A stretch of DNA of 19,315 nt from CAMCYM01 sp964405405. Lineage in GTDB: Bacteria > Bacteroidota > Bacteroidia > Flavobacteriales_D > Sanyastnellaceae. Location: the NCBI GenBank assembly GCA_964405405.1, contig CAYONT010000037.1:1-19315 (forward strand), read 5' to 3'. The notes beneath the pieces are model-generated. The model was not told the DNA's origin and made no database searches. It was given only the letters and a program-made list of their open reading frames with translations. The translations under genes and the position numbers were made by a program. Positions 1 through 6,227 of the stretch are shown here, piece after piece. The stretch's first letter is position 1. Every line of letters starts with the position of its first letter.

Positions 1-44
1 CAGAGAAGATGGCTGAATGGGCGAAACGCTATTGGGCCTTATAA
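1..44 (+). CDS. Possible C-terminus of an upstream protein
   Basis: Reading from base 3, an open frame runs to a TAA at 42-44 and would end a protein in EKMAEWAKRYWAL. The composition (charged, Trp/Tyr-rich, few rare residues) looks like a real protein tail, but only 13 residues are visible. The frame starting at base 1 is also open, as far as 108. No function can be assigned. If real, this gene ends about 185 bases before hipB and is transcribed in the same direction. Confidence 0.3.
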   Translation, partial: EKMAEWAKRYWAL

Positions 45-75
45 TATGTCCATGAAAGTCAAATGCCGGACTTTT

Positions 76-93
76 CGAATGACTAATCATTCG
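76..93. promoter_or_regulatory. Candidate HipB operator 1 (inverted repeat)
   Basis: Perfect inverted repeat with 7-base arms, CGAATGA at 76-82 and TCATTCG at 87-93. Its core is GAATG-N6-CATTC. The same core with the same spacer length recurs 41 bases downstream (116-135). HipB-family antitoxins are known to repress their own operon by binding paired palindromes; that HipB binds here is inferred from position only. Confidence 0.55.
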
Positions 94-115
94 TTAAGTG
101 CATTTTAAGAAAATA

Positions 116-135
116 ATGAATGTTAAAGCATTCAT
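116..135. promoter_or_regulatory. Candidate HipB operator 2 (inverted repeat)
   Basis: Perfect inverted repeat with 7-base arms, ATGAATG at 116-122 and CATTCAT at 129-135, separated by 6 bases. The core GAATG-N6-CATTC is identical in half-site and spacing to the repeat at 76-93. The 41-base offset is close to four helical turns, which would place two bound dimers on the same face of the DNA. Confidence 0.55.
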
Positions 136-182
136 GGTTGTGCTTTTTTCAGTTTTTTCCGGGGGCATCTCAGGTAAATTGC

Positions 183-190
183 TATTTTTG
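183..190 (+). promoter_or_regulatory. Candidate -7 promoter element of hipBA
   Basis: TATTTTTG fits the Bacteroidota -7 consensus TAnnTTTG exactly and lies 38 bases before the hipB start. There is no clean TTG -33 element at the expected distance, only a T-rich stretch around 153-158. A weak inverted repeat, ATCTCA at 167-172 and TGAGAT at 193-198, brackets the element and could be a further regulator site. The promoter call rests on consensus match and position only. Confidence 0.4.
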
Positions 191-228
191 CATGAGATAC
201 GATTCAAAAACAGTCAATAAAGGCGGTA

Positions 229-576
229 ATGACTGATAAAACATTCAAAACATGGCACTCTCTGAGTGATCAGGCGCTGGCAGCTCATATCGGGACTTTT
301 GTGAAGCATCACCGGCTGGAGCAAAACAAAACCCAGGATGCCCTGTCGCATGAGGCGGGCATCAGTCGTTCCACCCTCAGTTTACTGGAACGGGGTGAAA
401 CGGTTACCCTGGCCACCTTGATACAGGTGCTTAGGGTACTGGACCAGTTGCAGGTAATGGATGCCTTTGAAGTGCAGCAGCGATTCAGTCCGCTGGCCCT
501 TGCCAAAGCTGAACAAAAAAAACGCAAAAGGGCAAGAAACACCAAAACACAAGACCCTGAAAAATCAGATTGGTAA
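229..576 (+). CDS. hipB: HipB-like antitoxin, XRE-family HTH regulator
   Basis: A 115-residue protein with a helix-turn-helix of the XRE type at roughly residues 20-72: the pattern is a first helix, then QDALSHEAGISRSTLSLLERG as the recognition unit, then TLATLIQVLRVL. The tail after about residue 88 is strongly basic and probably disordered. HipB antitoxins bind HipA, hold it inactive, and repress their own operon on palindromic DNA. The ATG at 229 has AAGG a few bases upstream, a reasonable ribosome binding site. hipA starts 3 bases after the stop, so the two are co-transcribed and probably translationally linked. Two GAATG-N6-CATTC inverted repeats lie about 95-150 bases upstream of the start. 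The identification rests on the HTH plus the adjoining hipA. Confidence 0.9.
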   Translation: MTDKTFKTWHSLSDQALAAHIGTFVKHHRLEQNKTQDALSHEAGISRSTLSLLERGETVTLATLIQVLRVLDQLQVMDAFEVQQRFSPLALAKAEQKKRKRARNTKTQDPEKSDW

Positions 577-579
577 AGC

Positions 580-1881
580 ATGAATACGGCATTTGTCAAA
601 ATATGGGGCGAATTGGTGGGTGCGGTAGCCTGGGATCATGCTACCGGATATGCCACGTTTGAATATGACTCCAAATTCAAGAGCAAAGGATGGGATTTGG
701 CCCCCCTGCAAATGTCCATTCACGATAGAAAACGTGATTTCAATTTCCCCGTCTTGCGAAAAAAGGCAGATCCTGCTTTAGATACCTTCAAAGGCCTGCC
801 TGGCTTGTTGGCCGATGTATTGCCCGACCGGTACGGAAATGAACTCATCAACCTGTGGTTGGCTCAGCAAGGTCGTCCGCTGGACAGTATGAATCCGGTA
901 GAGACATTGTGCTTTATTGGTACCCGTGGCATGGGCGCCCTGGAGTTTGAGCCCACCACCTTCAAGGAGGGCAAAAGAACCTTTCCGGTAGAAATTGATA
1001 GCTTGGTGGACATAGCCCGGAAAATGCTCACCCAAAAAGAAGCTTTCGTTACCAACCTGCAGGAAGACGAAGAAAAGGCCCTTCTTGAAATACTGCGGAT
1101 TGGTACCTCTGCCGGTGGTGCCCGCCCCAAGGCAGTCATTGCCTACAACGAGAGAACCGGTGAAGTAAAATCAGGCCAAACCAATGCACCCAGAGGTTTT
1201 GAACATTGGCTGATCAAGCTGGATGGGGTAAGTGATGTACAGTTGGGAGCCAGCAAGGGTTATGGCCGGGTAGAAATGGCCTACTACAATATGGCAGTGG
1301 CTTGTGGGATCCAAATGATGCCTTCCAGAATATTGGAAGAAAACGGCAGGGCGCATTTTATGACCAAGCGTTTCGACCGGGAAGATGGTTCAACCAAACA
1401 CCATATTCAAACCTTTTGTGCCATGAAGCACTTTGATTACAACCTGGTCACCAGCTTCAGTTACGAGCAGTTGTTTCAAACCATGCGGGAACTGAAGCTT
1501 CCCTATCCGGATGCAGAGCAGTTGTTTCGAAGGATGGTGTTCAATGTGGTTGCCCGCAACTGCGATGACCATACCAAGAACTTTGCCTTCCGCTTGAAAC
1601 AGGATGGAAAATGGGAACTGGCACCGGCCTATGATGTTTGCCATGCCTATCAACCCAAGCATCAGTGGGTCAGTCAGCATGCTTTGAGCATCAACGGCAA
1701 ACGAACCCATATTGCCAAAGACGATTTGCTCACCATTGGCAAATCGATCAATAACAAAAAGGCAGCTGAAACCATTGATGAAATCAGCCACACAGTGAGC
1801 CAATGGAAAACCTTTGCCGATGAAGCAAAGGTGTCACCCAAACTGCGCGATAATATAGCAGCCACATTGATACGATTGTAA
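580..1881 (+). CDS. hipA: HipA-like serine/threonine kinase toxin
   Basis: The 433-residue length matches full HipA, with no split into separate HipS and HipT. The N-terminal subdomain (about 1-125) is followed by the kinase core. GTSAGGARPKA at 175-185 is the Gly-rich loop that carries the autophosphorylated Ser in E. coli HipA. WLIK at 210-213 supplies the ATP-binding Lys. NCDDHTKN at 327-334 is the catalytic loop with Asp and Asn, and APAYDV near 349-353 corresponds to the metal-binding DFG-like Asp. All key residues are present, so the kinase should be active. E. coli HipA phosphorylates glutamyl-tRNA synthetase and causes growth arrest and persistence; the target here is unknown. It is encoded 3 bases after hipB, in AT-rich sequence unlike the GC-rich genes to the right. 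Confidence 0.93.
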   Translation: MNTAFVKIWGELVGAVAWDHATGYATFEYDSKFKSKGWDLAPLQMSIHDRKRDFNFPVLRKKADPALDTFKGLPGLLADVLPDRYGNELINLWLAQQGRPLDSMNPVETLCFIGTRGMGALEFEPTTFKEGKRTFPVEIDSLVDIARKMLTQKEAFVTNLQEDEEKALLEILRIGTSAGGARPKAVIAYNERTGEVKSGQTNAPRGFEHWLIKLDGVSDVQLGASKGYGRVEMAYYNMAVACGIQMMPSRILEENGRAHFMTKRFDREDGSTKHHIQTFCAMKHFDYNLVTSFSYEQLFQTMRELKLPYPDAEQLFRRMVFNVVARNCDDHTKNFAFRLKQDGKWELAPAYDVCHAYQPKHQWVSQHALSINGKRTHIAKDDLLTIGKSINNKKAAETIDEISHTVSQWKTFADEAKVSPKLRDNIAATLIRL

Positions 1882-1939
1882 GTTGGAAAAACCAATGGCC
1901 GAGATGAAAGTGAAGAGCCATGGGAAGCGTTCGCGGCCA

Positions 1940-2266
1940 TCATCCGCGCAATGACCGCAAATGGCTTAGTAGCTGTGGAATTTCATTTTGCACAACCATC
2001 CATACCAATTGGAAATCCACGCCAAAATATTCGTGGACCAAGCGATTGCGGAAACCGCGAATCTCCTTCCACTTCACTGCTGAGTGATTTGCTTTGAAGT
2101 CTGCACTCAGGCGGTTTGCAGCTTCCCCAATGATTTCCAAATTCCTAGCCACTGCATCGCAAACCATCGGGTCGTCCAAGGCATCCAGCCCCTCCGTATA
2201 ATGGAGGATACGCTCAGATGACTCAATCATGTCATCGAGCAATTGCAGATCGTCGCGTTTAGACAT
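1940..2266 (-). CDS. hepT: HepT-like HEPN toxin (DUF86 family)
   Basis: A 108-residue, mostly helical protein of the HEPN/DUF86 type. The motif RNRLVHEY at 73-80 supplies the Rx4HxY signature: Arg73 and His78 as the RNase site and Tyr80 as the residue that MntA enzymes modify with AMP in characterised HepT-MntA pairs. EIIGEAANRLS near 44-54 is also typical of the family. The start is the ATG at 2266; a TTG one codon earlier is less likely. The start overlaps the end of the nucleotidyltransferase gene by 8 bases (ATGTCTAA), a usual arrangement for translational coupling. The gene ends 58 bases from the convergent hipA. Toxin activity is inferred from the family. Confidence 0.9.
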   Translation of the reverse strand: MSKRDDLQLLDDMIESSERILHYTEGLDALDDPMVCDAVARNLEIIGEAANRLSADFKANHSAVKWKEIRGFRNRLVHEYFGVDFQLVWMVVQNEIPQLLSHLRSLRG

Positions 2267-2549
2267 CAATCAAATCGCCTTGTATGGCCTGATAATACCG
2301 CGGCTTGATACCACCTGCTGAAACCAAATCCACCTTCAAGCCCAACCGCTCCTCCAATTCCTCCGCTAACCGTATGAATTCCATCCCAACTGGACGACTG
2401 AACTCAACCAACAAATCACAGTCACTTGATTCGGTCTGTTCTCCTCGTGCATAACTTCCAAACAATGCCAACCTCTCAACGGGGTACCGCTGCACGAGCT
2501 CAGCCTTGATGTTGCGCAAGAGCTCCAAAAGCGTTTCGCGGGGAATCAT
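2259..2549 (-). CDS. mntA: MntA-like minimal nucleotidyltransferase antitoxin
   Basis: A small nucleotidyltransferase of the pol-beta fold (MNT family). With the ATG at 2549 it has 96 residues: GSYARG at 31-36 is the Gly-Ser motif, SDCDLLVEF at 42-50 gives the paired metal-binding Asp residues 43 and 45, and VDLV near 73-76 gives the third Asp. In studied HepT-MntA systems this enzyme neutralises HepT by adding AMP to the Tyr of its Rx4HxY motif. A longer version from an ATG at 2609 adds 20 residues that do not look like the family; that start has AGGA only a few bases away, so it cannot be excluded. Upstream of hepT and overlapping it by 8 bases. Confidence 0.88.
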   Translation of the reverse strand: MIPRETLLELLRNIKAELVQRYPVERLALFGSYARGEQTESSDCDLLVEFSRPVGMEFIRLAEELEERLGLKVDLVSAGGIKPRYYQAIQGDLIDV

Positions 2550-2778
2550 GAAGCCAAGATAACCAGAAAATCCACCCACTGTTGCCTTGAGCGAACTGGA
2601 CCTCGCCATTTCCTAGATGCGTTTTTCTTGCGACGATCGAACATGCTGCAAACGCACCACAACCCAAAAAACCAATCCTTCCAAGCAGTAAAACCCGCTA
2701 ATCCTTATCAGTCACCTGGAAGCAAACTGCCGCTCTTCATCTGATCACCTTGCGACAATCTGTTACCTTGGCAGACCT

Positions 2779-3479
2779 ATGATTGCAATTAAAACCATGT
2801 GGGGGCTTTTGCTGGCGGCGGCTGTTGCTTTGGGCATGATGATGGGACTTGGGGAAATGCAAAAGAGTGACCCCCCCTCTGCCGAATTAGATGTTCCCGA
2901 GCTCAACCCAATGCCCGATTCGTTGGCATTCGGACAAGCCACTGCTCCTCCAGATACGAATACACTGGGATGGATTGACTGGCACAACCCCATTTACGGA
3001 TTTGGAATCGCTGATGCTTGGGGTGTTGGAAAAAACGGGGCCATCGTGGGATTTCTCTCTGAACAACGGTTTCTGATTGCATGCGACACCCTTTTGCCCG
3101 CTTCTTGCATTCACCCCCGATTGCGCGGAGAAATACGCTTCGATTGGGAACCGATGTACATGGCAGATGACAAATCAAAACACAACATCATTGGAATCCA
3201 GTCTTTTGAAATGAATGACCGCGCGGGCAAACCGCATCTACAATGGCTTCACGGGTTGATTGAAACCGAAGCCTATCACACGGTCGATTCTGAAGCAATC
3301 GAAGCCAAAGAAGTGCGATTTGTAGACATCAATCTCGACGCCTGCGCAGAGACACTTACCTCGAGCATGTTCGAAACCCAGACGGCACCGAGATTGAGTG
3401 GTCCATCACCACCTACTTCGACTTGCGGACAAATCCGATGCAACTCCTTCGGACGGATTCGGTACCGGTCAGCGATTGA
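2779..3479 (+). pseudogene. Orphan secreted or membrane-anchored protein, frameshifted near 3345
   Basis: From the ATG at 2779 the protein begins with a hydrophobic segment (WGLLLAAAVALGMMMGL) that looks like a signal peptide or anchor, then a Pro-rich linker, then a globular-looking region with WIDWHNPIYGFGIADAWG. It reads well to about residue 188 (VDINLDAC). In the same frame the sequence then becomes low-quality and runs antisense to the next gene. One frame over, from about 3345, a convincing continuation appears (RRDTYLEHVRNPDGTEIE, then WSITTYFDLRTN) and ends at TGA 3477-3479. A single missing base around 3343-3350 would join the two parts into a protein of about 233 residues. The cause may be a sequencing error or a real lesion. 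I do not recognise the family. Its last 11 bases overlap the convergent gene on the other strand. Confidence 0.6.
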
Positions 3480-4827
3480 CCGGGGAGTCGGGGCGGCGTG
3501 GGATGCTTCGGGCCGGACCGGCGACCTCGAGGTGGATGGGGATTTGGCTTTCCACTTCCCCCGGCCAAGGCTTGCGCCGCAGGGAGGCTGCGCCCGGCAA
3601 CTCCCACAAGGGGCCTTCTGGAATCGGAGGAAAACGGAGGATCCAGTCATGCGAATCGCGGATGTTCCAGTACTTCGAGTCCCACTCCATGCCCAACAGG
3701 GGATGGGGTGTAGCGAAGATCAAGTCGAGGTGGTCGGAACCGTTGCCCGCCCGAAGGATCCAAGCGGGATGGCCGTCCACGCGCCCCTCCCAAGCGCAGG
3801 GCATGCCCTCCCCTGGACGCCAGGCGGGAGGGATGCCGCCCCAGAAACAGCTGCCGTCAGAGCATGCATAGAATTCGTCGTGGTGGAGGGGTCGCATCGG
3901 GGGCTGGGCGGGATCCTGGGGGGCGTCCCAGTGACCGGGGGACCAGCCCGCACCGGGGCGGGGCGCGCGGTGAATCGTGTGTTCGTCGGGGAAACGCGTC
4001 CCCACCCGCTCGTGGCCCGGTCCCCAGAGGTCCGTCCCCCCGCACACCACCCGCGCCACGTAGTCCCCCGTCGGACGCAACCCGGGCTCCACCTGCGCCG
4101 GATTCGCGATATACGTCACCGCCTCGAGCTGCGTGCCATCCGCGCGCTCGACCATGACCCGTTCCCGGGTGTAGTGCGTGGGCGCCCCCTCGCATCGGTC
4201 GAGCGCAGCCAAGCCGGACCGAGGAATCCGGTACAGCGCCCCCGGAACCGATGACCCCCGGAGCGGACGGACCGTGGCGCACGCCCCGTGGCGATCTGAG
4301 CGCTTCGTGAATTCGCGGACGTGATCGTGGAGAACAGCGCGCTCCCGGCGGGAGAAGTACGTTCTGGAGACGGTTTGGCCTGCCCACAAATTCGATCCAT
4401 AGGCGAAGTACCAGACGTCATCCACGGCCTCCGGCTGGAAGTCCGCCACGCGTCCGGTCGGCACGATGGGCATCTCCAGCGGCCCGTGCAGGTAGGTCCA
4501 AGTCCTGTGGAGCTTGCGCACGCCTTCCGCCTCCGTGACCACCCAAATCAGCTCCCTCCTGTACCCCCCGCGGTTCACGCCCTCCAACCGGTCGAGGGCC
4601 GCCCACTGCTCCGGATCCGACACGCCGTACAGCTCGCCCTCCACATGCGCAATCGCCTGATCATCATTCAGATACGGCACTGTGCCCGGCCCGTAGCTCC
4701 GCAGGACCATCGCCTGCGCCGTCACCGCGTTCCCGATCCACCGAGCCCCGCGCATCAGGTGGTGGTTGTGTTGACCCCGTTGCAGGGTTCCATACACAAA
4801 TACAAGTTCTTCGAATGACTCTTTCAT
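3469..4827 (-). CDS. Double gamma-glutamylcyclotransferase-like protein with unknown C-terminal domain
   Basis: A 452-residue protein. The first AIG2/GGCT-like domain spans about 5-125, with VYGTLQRG at 11-18 and an acidic residue in LDRLEG (Glu82) where the family has its catalytic Glu. The second spans about 137-280, with FAYGSNLWAGQ at 141-151 and LDRCEG (Glu213). Family members release 5-oxoproline from gamma-glutamyl compounds or gamma-glutamylamines; substrates here are unknown. Residues about 290-452 form a Trp- and Gly-rich region that I do not recognise (YACSDGSCFWGG, then GMEWDSKYWNIRDSHDW). Both catalytic motifs are intact. The start at 4827 sits directly before the first domain. 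It is the last gene of the long leftward series and is convergent with the frameshifted orphan. Confidence 0.82.
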   Translation of the reverse strand: MKESFEELVFVYGTLQRGQHNHHLMRGARWIGNAVTAQAMVLRSYGPGTVPYLNDDQAIAHVEGELYGVSDPEQWAALDRLEGVNRGGYRRELIWVVTEAEGVRKLHRTWTYLHGPLEMPIVPTGRVADFQPEAVDDVWYFAYGSNLWAGQTVSRTYFSRRERAVLHDHVREFTKRSDRHGACATVRPLRGSSVPGALYRIPRSGLAALDRCEGAPTHYTRERVMVERADGTQLEAVTYIANPAQVEPGLRPTGDYVARVVCGGTDLWGPGHERVGTRFPDEHTIHRAPRPGAGWSPGHWDAPQDPAQPPMRPLHHDEFYACSDGSCFWGGIPPAWRPGEGMPCAWEGRVDGHPAWILRAGNGSDHLDLIFATPHPLLGMEWDSKYWNIRDSHDWILRFPPIPEGPLWELPGAASLRRKPWPGEVESQIPIHLEVAGPARSIPRRPDSPVNR

Positions 4828-4890
4828 TTCCCGATTTTGTTTGGATTGTTAGGCCAAATCTCGCGCACAACCCACCCCTCCTCGGGGCAT

Positions 4891-4904
4891 CCGCAACGTT
4901 GCGG
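4891..4904. repeat. Perfect 14-base palindrome between two leftward genes
   Basis: CCGCAACGTTGCGG is its own reverse complement and lies in the 88-base space between the Cys-rich protein gene and the double GGCT gene. There is no T-run beside it, so it is not a convincing intrinsic terminator. It could be a protein-binding site or chance. Confidence 0.3.
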
Positions 4905-4915
4905 TGTCGGGGGAA

Positions 4916-5974
4916 TCAGGGGGTGCGGTCGTCCTGCAGGTCGAGGCCGGGTCCGATCCGGCGGATGGTCTCCTCGGCGGTCCAAAGGAGACGGTCCGCG
5001 ACATCCGCCGGCACGGCGGCGCGAAGGACCCGGCGGATGCGGGAGACCGACTGGTTGAAGGCGGGCGCGTCGAGCGGGGCAACGGGGAGGTTGAGTTGGT
5101 GCCGGAGTTGGGCATGGGCGCGCTGCCAGGCACCGCCCGGATCGGGGGTGTACCGGTGTCCTTCCAGCAGGGCGATGTAGACGGCGCAGTCCCGGGGACC
5201 GAGTTTCAGCCGGCCGCCCCAATCTTCGAGGTGGACCTCCAGGTCCCGGGTGATCCGCACCCGACCCGCCCATCGGAACAGCGCCTCCCGCTCGAGTGCG
5301 GCGAACCGCCGCCGGACCTGGTCGCAGGCCGTGAGCGCTCCCAGCAACAGTGGCCGGTCGATCCAGCCTGTTTCCAGCGCCCGGCCTGCCGCCGCAGCGC
5401 AGTCGGCGCACAAGTCGGCCGCCAGCATCTTCAGCCGGATCTCCTCCTTGCGCCGACAAGCGTCCATCAGACACCCCCTCGGCACCCCATGCGCCGCGGC
5501 CGTCCACGCCCCCATGTCCCTGAACATGCGCCCGTGCAAGACATTGGACGCCACCAAATGCGCCCACGGAAGCCAGCTGCCCCCCTCGGGGAAAACCCGG
5601 TGCCAGCCCGCCGTGTGGAGGACGATGGTTTGGGCTACATCGCCCTTCCAGTTCGCAAACGAGAACCAGTTGGCGGTGTTAGGCCAATCCGACATCAGCA
5701 CCGCCGCATCCCGTGGGCCCAGCCGCTCCTCCCGGGCCAAACCCTCCAAAGCCCGGAACGCCATCTCCCACCCGAGCACGGCACCCGCCGGGTCCTCCTC
5801 CCTCCGCGCCGCCTCCACCGCCGCCTCCACCCGCTCCGGTGCCACCTGCGACCTGCGCACCCGCCACCCTGCATGCGGCACCGCTTGCAACAGAGCCACC
5901 ACCTCCTCCACCGCGGCGGCATCCACCCCCGGCATGGAAAACAGGACTACCTCCAACATCCGGCGACGCTCCAT
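4916..5974 (-). CDS. Cys-rich zincin-remnant-like protein with a Bacteroidota C-terminal domain
   Basis: A 352-residue protein of no assigned function. The middle region (about 90-195) ends in GCLMDACRRKEE and DLCADC, giving Cys168, Cys173, Cys189 and Cys192, a spacing that resembles the Cys zinc site of archaemetzincin-type metalloproteases. The place where a HExxH helix would be expected reads WAHLVASNVLHG (137-148), so the catalytic Glu is missing and the site is probably not proteolytic. The C-terminal part (about 240-345), with LKLGPRDCAVYIALLEGH and then FNQSVSRIRRVL, resembles a domain common in Bacteroidota orphan proteins that I suspect is winged-helix. These family links come from memory. 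Start 5974 is chosen; an ATG at 5959 is possible. Confidence 0.62.
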   Translation of the reverse strand: MERRRMLEVVLFSMPGVDAAAVEEVVALLQAVPHAGWRVRRSQVAPERVEAAVEAARREEDPAGAVLGWEMAFRALEGLAREERLGPRDAAVLMSDWPNTANWFSFANWKGDVAQTIVLHTAGWHRVFPEGGSWLPWAHLVASNVLHGRMFRDMGAWTAAAHGVPRGCLMDACRRKEEIRLKMLAADLCADCAAAAGRALETGWIDRPLLLGALTACDQVRRRFAALEREALFRWAGRVRITRDLEVHLEDWGGRLKLGPRDCAVYIALLEGHRYTPDPGGAWQRAHAQLRHQLNLPVAPLDAPAFNQSVSRIRRVLRAAVPADVADRLLWTAEETIRRIGPGLDLQDDRTP

Positions 5975-6011
5975 GACCCGAAGGTAACCCGGCCGGTCGC
6001 CCCCCGCCTGC

Positions 6012-6104
6012 TCAGCCCCCGAAAAGAATGGCCGCAGCCACCACGATGATCAAACCCAAAACAAACAAAATGCGCTCAACGGTGTACAGGGAACGTTCCA
6101 GCAT
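6012..6104 (-). CDS. 30-residue single-span membrane microprotein
   Basis: An ATG at 6104 opens a 30-codon frame ending in TGA at 6012-6014. The N-terminus MLERSLYTVERI is charged and amphipathic, followed by one hydrophobic span (LFVLGLIIVVAAAILFGG). That is the layout of a small inner-membrane peptide. AAGG lies about 9 bases before the ATG, a plausible ribosome binding site. The frame sits in the otherwise empty stretch between Sua5 and the Cys-rich protein gene, on the same strand. No family is recognised. It could be a free-standing regulator of a neighbouring membrane protein or a type I toxin-like peptide, but nothing in the sequence decides this. Confidence 0.55.
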   Translation of the reverse strand: MLERSLYTVERILFVLGLIIVVAAAILFGG

Positions 6105-6144
6105 GGGGAAAAACCTTGGGGGTGAAGGGTAGAATGTCAATGAC

Positions 6145-6192
6145 AAAGTTCCGCCATCGCCTGTCCGCCGGTGTGAACCCGGCATGAACTTT
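6145..6192 (-). other. Nested inverted repeat in the Sua5-microprotein spacer
   Basis: On the transcribed strand an outer stem forms between 6145-6151 (AAAGTTC on +) and 6186-6192 (GAACTTT), and an inner stem between 6167-6171 (GCCGG) and 6179-6183 (CCGGC) with a 7-base loop. No T-run follows, so it is not a standard intrinsic terminator. It lies in the 123-base leader of the microprotein and could be an mRNA structure that controls it or protects the upstream message. It is not a tRNA. Confidence 0.35.
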
Positions 6193-6227
6193 CTGACAAG
6201 TCCTTGTGGGTTGGAGGGCGGGGCCGA

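Noticed and set aside
2267..2269. TTG start one codon before the HepT ATG
   Set aside because: The adjacent ATG gives the usual ATGTCTAA overlap and needs no rare start codon.
3857..5567. Several overlapping Arg/Pro/Gly-rich frames on both strands around the GGCT and Cys-rich genes
   Set aside because: Shadows of the real genes; no domains and biased composition.
6145..6192. tRNA-like structure in the Sua5-microprotein spacer (a GTTCA loop is present)
   Set aside because: No acceptor stem, anticodon arm or CCA-proximal pairing; only nested hairpins.
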